From Streptomyces katrae (lineage in GTDB: Bacteria; Actinomycetota; Actinomycetes; Streptomycetales; Streptomycetaceae), in assembly GCF_000966975.1 (NCBI RefSeq), contig NZ_JZWV01000939.1, forward strand, positions 1-8,302: a DNA stretch of 8,302 nt, in the 5' to 3' direction. Shown here piece after piece: positions 1 through 8,131 of the stretch (positions are counted from its first letter, which is position 1; every line of letters starts with the position of its first letter). Below the pieces are notes generated by a model. It did no database searches, was not told the origin of the DNA, and worked only from the letters and a program-made list of their open reading frames with translations. The translations under genes and the position numbers were made by a program.

Positions 1-1191
<1,191 letters not shown>

Positions 1192-1200
1192 ACCCCGCCA

Positions 1201-1222
1201 CCGGCCCGAACCCCCGGGCCGG
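1201..1222 (+). terminator. Hairpin after the trypsin gene
   Basis: CCGGCCCG (1201-1208) pairs perfectly with CGGGCCGG (1215-1222) across a 6-nt loop, starting 9 nt after the trypsin stop codon. There is no U-tract, which is usual in Streptomyces. It is the first of two hairpins in tandem. Confidence 0.5.
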
Positions 1223-1248
1223 CCGCGGCGCACCCCCCACCCACGCAC

Positions 1249-1289
1249 CTCGCCCTTCCGGCCGGACCCGAACCGGCCGGAAGGGCGAG
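1249..1289 (+). terminator. Strong 17-bp-stem hairpin terminator
   Basis: Positions 1249-1265 and 1273-1289 form a perfect 17-bp inverted repeat around a 7-nt loop (ACCCGAA). The inner part is CCTTCCGGCCGG against its complement. It is very stable, lies 57 nt after the trypsin stop, and should separate the trypsin transcript from the two-component operon. The intergenic stretch 1192-1433 otherwise holds the palindromes described next. Confidence 0.75.
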
Positions 1290-1326
1290 CCCCCCGGCCG
1301 TCCGGTTGCGGGCCGCCGCACCCCCG

Positions 1327-1362
1327 GGTCCCATGGGACCGGGACACCCGGCACCCGCCGGG
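1327..1362 (+). promoter_or_regulatory. Palindromes upstream of the response-regulator gene
   Basis: GGTCCCATGGGACC at 1327-1340 is a perfect 14-bp palindrome centred about 100 bp upstream of the response-regulator start. Next to it, CCCGGC (1347-1352) pairs with GCCGGG (1357-1362). NarL/LuxR-family regulators generally bind inverted repeats and often control their own operon, so 1327-1340 is a candidate operator. I could not find a convincing -35/-10 pair here. Confidence 0.3.
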
Positions 1363-1433
1363 ACAGCCCCACCGGCCGCGACAGGCGACGGCGACGGGTG
1401 AGGGACCACGGGCGACAGTGGGGCAGGCAGCGC

Positions 1434-2090
1434 ATGACGATCAGAGTGGTCATCGCGGACGACCAGGACATGGTCAGGACCGGCTTCCGGATGATCCTCG
1501 AGAGCCAGCCCGACATCGAGGTCGTCGCCGACGCCCCCGACGGACAGGCCGCCCTCGACGCCGTCGCCGCCCACCACCCCGACGTCCTCCTCCTCGACAT
1601 CCGCATGCCCCGCGTCGACGGCCTCGAAGTCACCCGCCGCCTCTCGGGCCAGGACACCCCCCGCATCGTCATCGTCACCACCTTCGACCTCGACGAATAC
1701 GTCCACGCCGCCCTCCACGGCGGCGCCTGCGGATTCCTCCTCAAGGACGCCAGCCCCGCCATGCTCGTCGAAGCCGTACGCGCCGCGGCCGCCGGAGACG
1801 CCCTCGTCTCACCCGCCATCACCGTCCGCCTGCTGCGCGAGATGGCCCCCCGCATGGCCGGCCCCCAGGCCGCCCGCCGCCCCTCGGAACCCCTCACCGA
1901 ACGCGAACAGGACGTCGTGCGCTGCCTCGCCCGCGGCCTGACCAACGCCGAGATCGCCGCCGATCTCTACGTCTCCCTGTCCACCGTCAAATCCCACCTG
2001 GCCAACGTCCAGGCCAAGCTCACCGCCCGCAACCGCGTCGAGATCGCCGCCTGGGCCTGGGAAAGCGGCCTGGCCACCGCCACCGCGTGA
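1434..2090 (+). CDS. Two-component response regulator, NarL/LuxR type
   Basis: This is a DNA-binding response regulator of 218 aa, a typical length for the family. The receiver domain is about residues 1-120: acidic pocket D9/D10, phospho-acceptor Asp55 in LLLDIRMP, conserved Thr82/Thr83 in VIVTTFD, and Lys104 in FLLKDA. After a linker (about 125-152), the LuxR-type helix-turn-helix spans about 153-210, with LTEREQDVVRCLARG and the recognition segment NAEIAADLYVSLSTVKSHL. ATG at 1434 gives the standard family N-terminus (MTIRVVIADDQ); only a weak AGG at 1425-1427 precedes it. The histidine kinase gene begins 6 bp after the stop, so the two are almost surely co-transcribed and form a cognate pair. 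The target genes and signal cannot be read from the sequence. Confidence 0.95.
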   Translation: MTIRVVIADDQDMVRTGFRMILESQPDIEVVADAPDGQAALDAVAAHHPDVLLLDIRMPRVDGLEVTRRLSGQDTPRIVIVTTFDLDEYVHAALHGGACGFLLKDASPAMLVEAVRAAAAGDALVSPAITVRLLREMAPRMAGPQAARRPSEPLTEREQDVVRCLARGLTNAEIAADLYVSLSTVKSHLANVQAKLTARNRVEIAAWAWESGLATATA

Positions 2091-2096
2091 AAACCC

Positions 2097-3245
2097 GTGA
2101 GCCTCCTCGCCTCCTGGGCCCGCCGCCACCCCCGCGCAGCCGACCGGATCCGCCTGCTGCTCTGCGTACTCCTCCTCGCCCTCGTCACCTTCGAAGGCGT
2201 CGTCCTCGCCCGTCAGCCCAGCCCCCCGCACGCCACCGTCTGGGTCTCCGGCATCCTCGTCTGCCTCAGCGCCGTCCCCTGGCCCGGCCTGCCCCTCCTC
2301 GCCCGCGCCTGGTTCGCCGCCGCCACCACCTGGACCGTCACCCTCCTGCTCGTCCTCGGCGAACGGCCCACCGTCGTCTGGGGCGCCGGCGAGGCCGTCG
2401 CCCTCCTCGTCCTCCTCTCCCAGGTCCTGCTGCACACCCCCGCCCGCACCGCTGCCGTCCTCGGCCCCGTCCTCGGCCTCGGCTGCATGGCCGTCCCCGT
2501 ACGCGACACCAACCCCGGCCGCTTCACCCTCCTCTTCTCCGTCCTCACCGTCGTCGTCACCGCCTACTCCCTCCTGCTGCGCCTCCAGTCCGTCCAGCGC
2601 CTGCGCGAACTGCACGCCGTACGCACCGCCGAACGCCTCGAACTCGCCCGCGAACTCCACGACCTCGTCGCCCACCACGTCACCGGCATCGTCGTCGAGG
2701 CCCGCGCCGCCCGCTTCACCCGCGTCACCGCCGAACGCGCCGCCGAGGTCTTCGCCCGCATCGAAACCGCCGGCGACGAAGCCCTCGGCTCCATGCGCCG
2801 CCTCGTCCGCATCCTCCGCGAGGACGACGGCACCCCCACGGCCCCCGCCACCGCCCCCGTCGCCGGCCTCGCCGACATCCGCGACCTCACCCGCCGCTTC
2901 ACCGGCCCGCCCGTCGTCCTCTACATCGAACGGGGCCTGGAGGACCGCATCCCCGGCGACGTCGCCGCCACCGCCCACCGCATCGTCCTCGAAGCCCTCA
3001 CCAACATCGCCAAACACGCCGCCACCGCCACCGCCGTCCGCATCGGCCTGCGCACCGTCCCCGCCGGCCTCGAAGTACGCGTCGCCGACGACGGCGGACA
3101 CCCCGCCCGGCTCTCCGAGAAGGCCCGCGGCGGAGGCTACGGCCTCGCCGGAATGACCGAACGCGCCGAAGCCCTCGGCGGCCGCCTCACCGCGGGCCCC
3201 GCCCCCGAAGGCGGCTGGCTCGTCACCGCCCTGCTGCCCCTGTGA
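2097..3245 (+). CDS. Membrane sensor histidine kinase (HisKA_3 family)
   Basis: This is the sensor kinase (382 aa) that should phosphorylate the regulator encoded just upstream. The N-terminal third has five or six membrane segments (about residues 18-38, 46-60, 67-87, 95-112, 117-135 and 142-161) with no obvious extracellular sensor domain, so it probably senses a membrane or intramembrane signal. The dimerisation/phosphoacceptor helix follows, with phospho-His188 in ARELHDLVAHHVTGIV. The HATPase domain shows the N box (EALTNIAKHA, Asn303), the G1 box (VADDGG, Asp331/332) and the G2 region (GGGYGLAGMTERAEALGG). This is the standard layout of NarL-partner kinases in actinobacteria. GTG at 2097 has no visible ribosome binding site; translational coupling to the regulator 6 bp upstream is likely. 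A small C4/G4 inverted repeat (3247-3258) right after the stop may help termination. Confidence 0.92.
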   Translation: MSLLASWARRHPRAADRIRLLLCVLLLALVTFEGVVLARQPSPPHATVWVSGILVCLSAVPWPGLPLLARAWFAAATTWTVTLLLVLGERPTVVWGAGEAVALLVLLSQVLLHTPARTAAVLGPVLGLGCMAVPVRDTNPGRFTLLFSVLTVVVTAYSLLLRLQSVQRLRELHAVRTAERLELARELHDLVAHHVTGIVVEARAARFTRVTAERAAEVFARIETAGDEALGSMRRLVRILREDDGTPTAPATAPVAGLADIRDLTRRFTGPPVVLYIERGLEDRIPGDVAATAHRIVLEALTNIAKHAATATAVRIGLRTVPAGLEVRVADDGGHPARLSEKARGGGYGLAGMTERAEALGGRLTAGPAPEGGWLVTALLPL

Positions 3246-3266
3246 ACCCCCGCCGGGGCCCCCGTC

Positions 3267-3314
3267 TCACCCAGCGACATGCCAGGGGTGACCGGCCCGC
3301 CCGCCACGTAAGCT
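3267..3314 (+). promoter_or_regulatory. Possible promoter/operator of the chorismate mutase gene
   Basis: TAAGCT at 3309-3314 fits the actinobacterial -10 form TAnnnT and lies 8 nt before the ATG at 3323, so transcription would start at or next to the start codon (leaderless mRNA). No clear -35 box is seen. An inverted repeat TCACCC (3267-3272) / GGGTGA (3286-3291), 13 nt apart, lies where a regulator could act. It could equally be a weak hairpin after the kinase gene. Confidence 0.35.
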
Positions 3315-3322
3315 CGGTGACC

Positions 3323-3661
3323 ATGAACACCAGCGACCGCGACAGCGGCACCGACCCCGAGGCGATCGACGAGAACGTCATCGCCGAACTGGCCCGCCTG
3401 CGCGACAGCATCGACAACATCGACGCGGCCGTTGTCCACATGCTCGCCGAACGCTTCAAATGCACCCAGCAGGTCGGCCACCTCAAGGCCCGCCACCACC
3501 TGCCCCCCGCGGACCCCGGCCGCGAAGCCAGCCAGATCGCCCGCCTGCGCCAGCTCGCCGAGAACGCCAAACTCGACCCCGCCTTCGCCGAGAAGCTCCT
3601 CAACTTCATCATCGCCGAGGTCATCCGCCACCACGAGACCATCGCCGCCGGCGAGGACTGA
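3323..3661 (+). CDS. Chorismate mutase, AroQ class
   Basis: This enzyme rearranges chorismate to prephenate, the first step towards Phe and Tyr, in the cytoplasm. It is a 112-aa stand-alone AroQ-type all-helical domain with a 22-residue N-terminal extension. Aligned by eye to the E. coli P-protein mutase domain, the active-site residues are Arg27 (R11), Arg44 (R28), Lys55 (K39), Asp64 (D48), Arg67 (R51) and Glu68 (E52), within LAERFKCTQQVGHLKA and PPADPGREAS. The position of E. coli Gln88 is His104 (VIRHHE), an actinobacterial-looking variation. There is no secretion signal, unlike the exported *AroQ form. ATG at 3323 was chosen; GTG at 3317 is possible. No good ribosome binding site is visible, in keeping with leaderless expression. 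A strong hairpin follows, so it is probably monocistronic. Confidence 0.88.
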   Translation: MNTSDRDSGTDPEAIDENVIAELARLRDSIDNIDAAVVHMLAERFKCTQQVGHLKARHHLPPADPGREASQIARLRQLAENAKLDPAFAEKLLNFIIAEVIRHHETIAAGED

Positions 3662-3668
3662 CCGGCCC

Positions 3669-3694
3669 CCGGGGCGGGGACATCCCCGCCCCGG
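3669..3694 (+). terminator. Hairpin terminator after chorismate mutase
   Basis: CCGGGGCGGGG (3669-3679) pairs perfectly over 11 bp with 3684-3694 around the loop ACAT. It begins 8 nt after the chorismate mutase stop and lies 55 bp before the pepN start. There is no U-tract, but the stem is all G-C. Confidence 0.7.
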
Positions 3695-3713
3695 CCACCC
3701 CCGCACGACCCCC

Positions 3714-3742
3714 TAGGACCGCGGCCCCCCATCCGGCAGCAT
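3714..3742 (+). promoter_or_regulatory. Possible leaderless promoter of pepN
   Basis: CAGCAT (3737-3742) is a plausible -10 box 7 nt before the ATG at 3750, and TAGGAC (3714-3719) lies 17 bp upstream as a weak -35. The spacing fits a transcript beginning at the ATG. Alternatively TAGGAC is itself a -10 box (TAnnnT-like, but ending in C), with a 24-nt leader lacking a ribosome binding site. Confidence 0.3.
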
Positions 3743-3749
3743 GGGCCCC

Positions 3750-6260
3750 ATGTCCGCACTGACGCGCAACGAAGCGCAGCTCCGAGCCCAGCTCCTCGAC
3801 GTCCACCACTACGCCGTCACCCTCGACCTCACCACCGGCGAAGAGACCTTCGACTCCACCACCGTCATCCGCTTCAGCGCCCGCACCCCCGCGGACACCT
3901 TCGTGGAACTGAAGCCGGAAGAACTGCGCTCCGCCACGCTCGACGGCCACCCCCTCGACCCCGCCGCCCTCACCGGCAACCGCCTCCCCCTCAACGGCCT
4001 GGCCGAAGGCCCCCACGAGCTGCGCCTCGACACCCGCATGCGCTACTCACGCACCGGCGAGGGCCTCCACCGCTTCACCGACCCCGCCGACGGGGAGACG
4101 TACGTCTACACCCAGATGTTCATGGACGACGTCCAGCGCGTCTTCCCCGCCTTCGACCAGCCCGACCTCAAGGCCGTCTTCGAGTTCACCGTCACCGCCC
4201 CCGGCCACTGGACCGTCCTCGCCAACGGCACCACCACCCGTACCGGCGACCGGGAAGCCGACGGAGCCGGCGTCTGGACCTCCGCCCCCACCCCCGTCAT
4301 CTCCACCTACCTCGCCGCCGTCGCCGCAGGCCCCTGGCACAGCGTCACCACCGAACACGCCGGACTGCCCTTCGGCATCCACTGCCGCAAGTCCCTCGCC
4401 CCCCACCTCGACGCCGACGCCGACGAAATCCTCTCCGTCACCACCGCCTGCTACGACCGCTACCACGAGAAGTTCACCGAGCCCTACCCCTTCGACTCCT
4501 ACGACCAGGCCTTCGTCCCCGAGTTCAACGCCGGCGCCATGGAGAACCCCGGCCTGGTCACCTTCCGCGACGAGTTCGTCTTCCGCTCCGCCGTCACCGA
4601 CACCGAACGCCAGCGCCGCGCCATGGTCATCGCCCACGAAATGGCCCACATGTGGTTCGGCGACCTCGTCACCCTCGCCTGGTTCGACGACATCTGGCTC
4701 AACGAGTCCTTCGCCGAGTACATGGGCTACCAGACCCTCACCGAAGCCACCCGCTTCACCGGCACCTGGACCGAGTTCGGCATGGAACGCAAGCCCTGGG
4801 GCTACGCCGCCGACCAGCGCCCCTCCACCCACCCCGTCGCCCCCGGCCCCGACGACGTCCCCGACACCGCCTCCGCCCTCCTCAACTTCGACGGCATCTC
4901 CTACGCCAAGGGCGCCTCCGCCCTGCGCCAGCTCGTCGCCTGGCTCGGCGAGAAGGACTTCCTCGCCGGCATCAACACCCACTTCGCCCGCCACAAGTTC
5001 GCCAACGCCACCCTCGCCGACTTCGTGGACTCCCTCGCCGCCCACACCGACCGCGACGTCCACGCCTGGGCCGACATCTGGCTGCGCACCACCGGCATCG
5101 ACACCCTCACCCCCGAGATCCAGGAAGGCGCCGGCGGCTGGACCCTCACCGTCGACCGCCACGGCAGCCGCCCCCACCGCATCACCGCCGGCACCTACAC
5201 CCGCGCCACCGACGGCCTCCTGGAACGCACCGACCTCCTCGAACTCGACGTCCCCAGCGACGAGGTCCTCTCCGCGAGCGGCCCCCGCCCCGACCTCCTC
5301 GTCCTCAACGACGGCGACCTCAGCTACGCCAAGGTCCGCCTCGACCCGACCTCCCTCGACACCGCCCTGCGCGGCCTCTCCCGCATCCCCGACCCGCTCA
5401 CCCGCTCCGTCGTCTGGGGCTCCCTGCGCGACATGGTCCGCGACGGCGAACTCGAACCCGCCACCTACCTCGCCACCGCCGAAGCCCACCTCCCCGACGA
5501 GAGCGACCTCGCCGTCGTCCAGGGCGTCCTCGCCTTCGCCCGCCACCACGTCGCCGACCTCTACACCGCCCCCGCCGAACGCGCCGCCGCCCTCACCACC
5601 CTCACCGGCATCGCCCGCGACCTCCTGCGCCGCACCGAGGACGGCACCGAGCCCGGCCTGCGCCTGGCCGCCGTACGCGCCTTCATCGACAGCGCCACCC
5701 AGCCCGACACCATCGCCGCCTGGCTCGCCGACGGCACCGTCACCGGCGGCCCCGAACTCGACCCCGAACTGAGCTGGCGCATCCTCGCCCGCCTCGCCGT
5801 CCTCGGCGCCGTCGACGAGGACGCCATCGACTCAGCCCTCGCCGCCGACCCCAGCGCCACCGGCCGGCAGGGCGCCGCCCGCTGCCGCGCCGCCCTGCCC
5901 ACCGCCGAGGCCAAGGCCGCCGCCTGGCAGCGGCTCTTCCACGACGACACCCTGTCCAATTACCTGTTCACCGCCACCGCCCAGGGCTTCTGGCAGCCCG
6001 AACAGACCGCACTCGTGGCGGACTACGTGCCCCGCTACTACCCCGAGGCCATCGCCCTCGGAGCCCGCCGCGGCCCCGCCATCGGCGAGGCCGCCGGCCG
6101 CTGGGCCTTTCCCGCCCACCACGTCGACGAGGCCAACCTCCAGGCCGGCCACACCGCCCTGGAAGACCCGGAGATCACCCCGATGATGCGCCGCGTACTC
6201 GTCGACCAGCTCGACGACCTCGCCCGCACCCTGCGGGTACGGCAGACCCCCTCGGCCTAA
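3750..6260 (+). CDS. pepN: Aminopeptidase N (M1 zinc metallopeptidase)
   Basis: This is a cytoplasmic zinc exopeptidase that removes N-terminal residues from peptides in protein turnover; 836 aa, close to the usual actinobacterial PepN length. The N-terminal beta-domain (about 1-200) is followed by the thermolysin-like catalytic domain. The exopeptidase motif GAMEN is at 262-266 and the zinc motif HEMAH at 296-300 (His296, Glu297, His300). The third ligand is Glu319 in WLNESFAEY, giving the classic HExxH-x18-E. Tyr385 (GISYAKGAS) matches the transition-state Tyr. The all-helical ERAP1-like C-terminal domain runs from about 518 (LLVLNDGDLSYAKV) to the end. All catalytic residues are present. 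ATG at 3750 was preferred over the in-frame ATG at 3741 because a -10-like hexamer overlaps the latter; neither has a ribosome binding site. The stop overlaps the stop of the convergent minus-strand gene. Confidence 0.95.
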   Translation: MSALTRNEAQLRAQLLDVHHYAVTLDLTTGEETFDSTTVIRFSARTPADTFVELKPEELRSATLDGHPLDPAALTGNRLPLNGLAEGPHELRLDTRMRYSRTGEGLHRFTDPADGETYVYTQMFMDDVQRVFPAFDQPDLKAVFEFTVTAPGHWTVLANGTTTRTGDREADGAGVWTSAPTPVISTYLAAVAAGPWHSVTTEHAGLPFGIHCRKSLAPHLDADADEILSVTTACYDRYHEKFTEPYPFDSYDQAFVPEFNAGAMENPGLVTFRDEFVFRSAVTDTERQRRAMVIAHEMAHMWFGDLVTLAWFDDIWLNESFAEYMGYQTLTEATRFTGTWTEFGMERKPWGYAADQRPSTHPVAPGPDDVPDTASALLNFDGISYAKGASALRQLVAWLGEKDFLAGINTHFARHKFANATLADFVDSLAAHTDRDVHAWADIWLRTTGIDTLTPEIQEGAGGWTLTVDRHGSRPHRITAGTYTRATDGLLERTDLLELDVPSDEVLSASGPRPDLLVLNDGDLSYAKVRLDPTSLDTALRGLSRIPDPLTRSVVWGSLRDMVRDGELEPATYLATAEAHLPDESDLAVVQGVLAFARHHVADLYTAPAERAAALTTLTGIARDLLRRTEDGTEPGLRLAAVRAFIDSATQPDTIAAWLADGTVTGGPELDPELSWRILARLAVLGAVDEDAIDSALAADPSATGRQGAARCRAALPTAEAKAAAWQRLFHDDTLSNYLFTATAQGFWQPEQTALVADYVPRYYPEAIALGARRGPAIGEAAGRWAFPAHHVDEANLQAGHTALEDPEITPMMRRVLVDQLDDLARTLRVRQTPSA

Positions 6261-6579
6261 CGGATACAGCCGACGATCCGCACCGACACCTGGGCACTGG
6301 CCGTCAGGCCGCTGCCCGGATCGGTCGCGGTGAACACCAGCGGATACGTCCCGTCGGGCAGCAGCGGCACCACGAAGCCGCCCGACGGGCCCGCCCCCAC
6401 CGGCACCGGCCCGTTCGGCCCCTTCAGCTGCCACGACGTGTACTGCGGATCGGTGATCGCCCGGTCCTCCGGCCGGGTCCGCGCCGATCCGGAGAAGCTC
6501 TCCTCGCAGCCGCGCCGCAGCTGACCCCCGCCGCCCGGCTGCCGGATCGCCACCGCCGGCGGCTGACCGCCGGCGGCTG
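6257..6579 (-). pseudogene. Out-of-frame C-terminal Ig-like domain of the gene starting at 8100
   Basis: Downstream of the 14-bp duplication the real coding frame continues in a different phase to a TAG at 6259-6257. The translation shows CEESFSGSARTRPEDRAITD, then WQLKGPNGPVPVGAG, GGFVVPLLPDGTYPLVFTAT and ASAQVSVRIVGCIR. This is a beta-rich segment of about 90 residues resembling bacterial Ig-like/PKD domains, with Cys near each end able to form a disulfide. Codon use here is typical coding (GC-rich third positions, all six Leu as CTG), whereas the frame read through from upstream gives an Arg-rich tail. Removing one 14-bp repeat copy joins this part to the upstream ORF, giving 609 aa. As the sequence stands, this part has no start of its own and would not be translated. 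Confidence 0.7.
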
Positions 6580-8100
6580 AGGCTGCTGCGGGGCACTCGT
6601 CGAAGGCTGCGGGCTCTGCCCGTTGGCGGGCCGGCCGGGGGAGGGGGAGTCCGGGGAGCCGGACGACGGCGGGGCGCCGTGCCCCGGGGACTGCGAAGGC
6701 GACACCGACGCGGACGGGGACGCCGACGGCGGACCCGACACCGCAGCGGACGGATCCGTCCCCGGCACCGAAGGCACCTCCGGCCGCCCCACCGACGTCG
6801 GCGACGGCCCCTTCGCCGGCGAGGTGGCCTTCGCGTCGATCGTCGCGCACACCGCACTCGCGACCACCGGCTGGGCCTCCGGTATCCCGGAGCCACGCAG
6901 CAGCTGGTCGTCCCCGTCGTGTGCCTGCGCGTCCAGGTAGACGTTGCCCGTCGACGTCTCGGCGTCACTGTGCTCGACCCACGCCGAATCGTGGTACAGC
7001 CCGCCCGGCTTCTGCTGGTTCACCCCGGTCACGTGCCACTCGCGCACCCGGCCCCCGGACGGCGTACCCGCCACCGCCGGCCCGTCCGTCCCCGCGAACA
7101 GCCAGCCGTCCCCGAAATACCGCTGCGGGGCCTCCGGCGCACCGTGCTCGTTGGCCGCCGGGAAGTTGAACCCGCCCCCCAGCAGCAGCCGGTTCTTCGG
7201 ACAGGCAACCGTCGCCTGCGCGCTGCCGCCCGCCGGGACCGCCACCTGGGCCGTCACCACCGACACGCTCTTCAGCTTCACGCACACCGGCCGCACCCCC
7301 ACCGAGAAGTTCGCCTGCGGCGGCGGCGGAGACTGCAGCTGCGTCATGCGCAGCACGTCGGAGGAGTCCTTCAACGGGAACGGACGGGAACTCAACTCCG
7401 TACCCGGGTTCAGATGCGCGACGAAATCACTCCCGCCGACCGCCGTACCCGCCGTACCCGCCGGACCGGGCGCCGCCGCCCCCGGCGTCAGCTGGTCCAG
7501 CGGAACCGGCGCCACCGGCCGCCCCTTCAGGGCCCGGTCGGCCTTGAACTCGGCGCCCACCATCGTGAACCCGTCCCCGCAGTGCGGGGTGGCCGTCGTG
7601 GTGGTCGTCATCCCCTTGAACGGCCCCTCGGTCGTCGCGTCATGAACGCCCCCCGGAGGCGGGAACTTGCTCGACCTGTCCAGGAACGCGTACGTGGTCC
7701 ACTGGAAATCGAAGCCGCCCTCCACCTGCGGCTTCGCGTTCACGCACAACGCGTACGAGGTCAACGTCGACGCCGCGTCACCCGGATTGAACGCCGACGC
7801 CAGCCACGCGCCCCCGATGAAATGGCTGTTCGTCGCGAAACCCGACCCGGCGATCGCATACCCCCCGCCCAGCGCCGTCTCATGCGCCTGGCACCCCGCC
7901 ACCGTCAGCTGCTCCCCGCCCGCGGGCACCGACACCGACGTACTGCGCTGGACCACCACCACCGGCTCCGGCCCCTGCGAGGTCCACCACACCCCCGCAC
8001 CGGCCGCACCCGCGACCACCACGGCCCCCGCGGCGACCACCGCCGCCGTCTTCCCGCCGACCGCGCCGGCCACCTTCGCCAACACTCCGGATCCAGCCAT
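6424..8100 (-). CDS. Membrane-anchored/secreted protein with three Cys-paired modules; C-terminus frameshifted
   Basis: I do not recognise a named family. ATG at 8100 is preceded by a good ribosome binding site (GGGAGGGG, 5 nt away). A hydrophobic Ala/Val segment at about residues 18-39 (ending AGVWWTSQ) is a signal peptide or, more likely, a signal anchor. The outside part has three similar modules, each with one Cys pair: C70/C119, C174/C273 and C300/C418. Modules 1 and 3 begin with a VPAGG stretch and a Cys followed by LGGGY/F; module 2 has C-GDGFTMVGAEF. Such Cys/GGG repeats occur in hypothetical exported actinomycete proteins. A Pro/Ser/Thr linker follows (about 425-512). After residue 512 the frame is broken by a 14-bp duplication, giving a 46-residue Arg-rich tail and a stop at 6424 (558 aa). 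The undisrupted frame would run to 6257 and add an Ig-like domain (609 aa). A surface-exposed or adhesive role is inferred only. Confidence 0.8.
   Translation of the reverse strand: MAGSGVLAKVAGAVGGKTAAVVAAGAVVVAGAAGAGVWWTSQGPEPVVVVQRSTSVSVPAGGEQLTVAGCQAHETALGGGYAIAGSGFATNSHFIGGAWLASAFNPGDAASTLTSYALCVNAKPQVEGGFDFQWTTYAFLDRSSKFPPPGGVHDATTEGPFKGMTTTTTATPHCGDGFTMVGAEFKADRALKGRPVAPVPLDQLTPGAAAPGPAGTAGTAVGGSDFVAHLNPGTELSSRPFPLKDSSDVLRMTQLQSPPPPQANFSVGVRPVCVKLKSVSVVTAQVAVPAGGSAQATVACPKNRLLLGGGFNFPAANEHGAPEAPQRYFGDGWLFAGTDGPAVAGTPSGGRVREWHVTGVNQQKPGGLYHDSAWVEHSDAETSTGNVYLDAQAHDGDDQLLRGSGIPEAQPVVASAVCATIDAKATSPAKGPSPTSVGRPEVPSVPGTDPSAAVSGPPSASPSASVSPSQSPGHGAPPSSGSPDSPSPGRPANGQSPQPSTSAPQQPQPPAVSRRRWRSGSRAAGVSCGAAARRASPDRRGPGRRTGRSPIRSTRRGS
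6552..6579. repeat. Perfect 14-bp tandem duplication that breaks the reading frame
   Basis: ACCGCCGGCGGCTG is present twice in tandem at 6552-6565 and 6566-6579 (plus strand). Since 14 is not a multiple of three, one copy more or less changes the frame of the minus-strand gene. Each copy contains the palindrome CCGCCGGCGG (6553-6562 and 6567-6576), which can fold and favour strand slippage. With one copy, the minus-strand reading goes PQQPQPPAV straight into AIRQPGGGG. Confidence 0.95.
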
Positions 8101-8131
8101 CGGGTCCCCTCCCGCAACGCCCGCGCGCCCC

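Noticed and set aside
1809..3101. 430-codon minus-strand open frame opposite the two-component genes
   Set aside because: Low-complexity Gly/Asp/Glu-rich translation without motifs; the opposite strand encodes clear receiver, HTH and kinase domains.
1418..3322. Plus-strand open frame running through the regulator and kinase genes into chorismate mutase
   Set aside because: Upstream of 3323 it is Arg/Pro/His-rich out-of-frame reading of the two-component genes; only the last 112 codons are a real protein.
4047..5549. 500-codon open frame on the minus strand inside pepN
   Set aside because: It is antisense to a gene with all PepN catalytic motifs. Its translation is a Gly/Val/Glu/Asp-rich low-complexity string, as expected from the complement of C-ended codons.
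6552..6600. Programmed ribosomal frameshift joining the two frames at 6552-6579
   Set aside because: No slippery heptamer or recognised stimulatory element is seen. The exact 14-bp duplication explains the frame change fully, so recoding is not needed, though it is not excluded.
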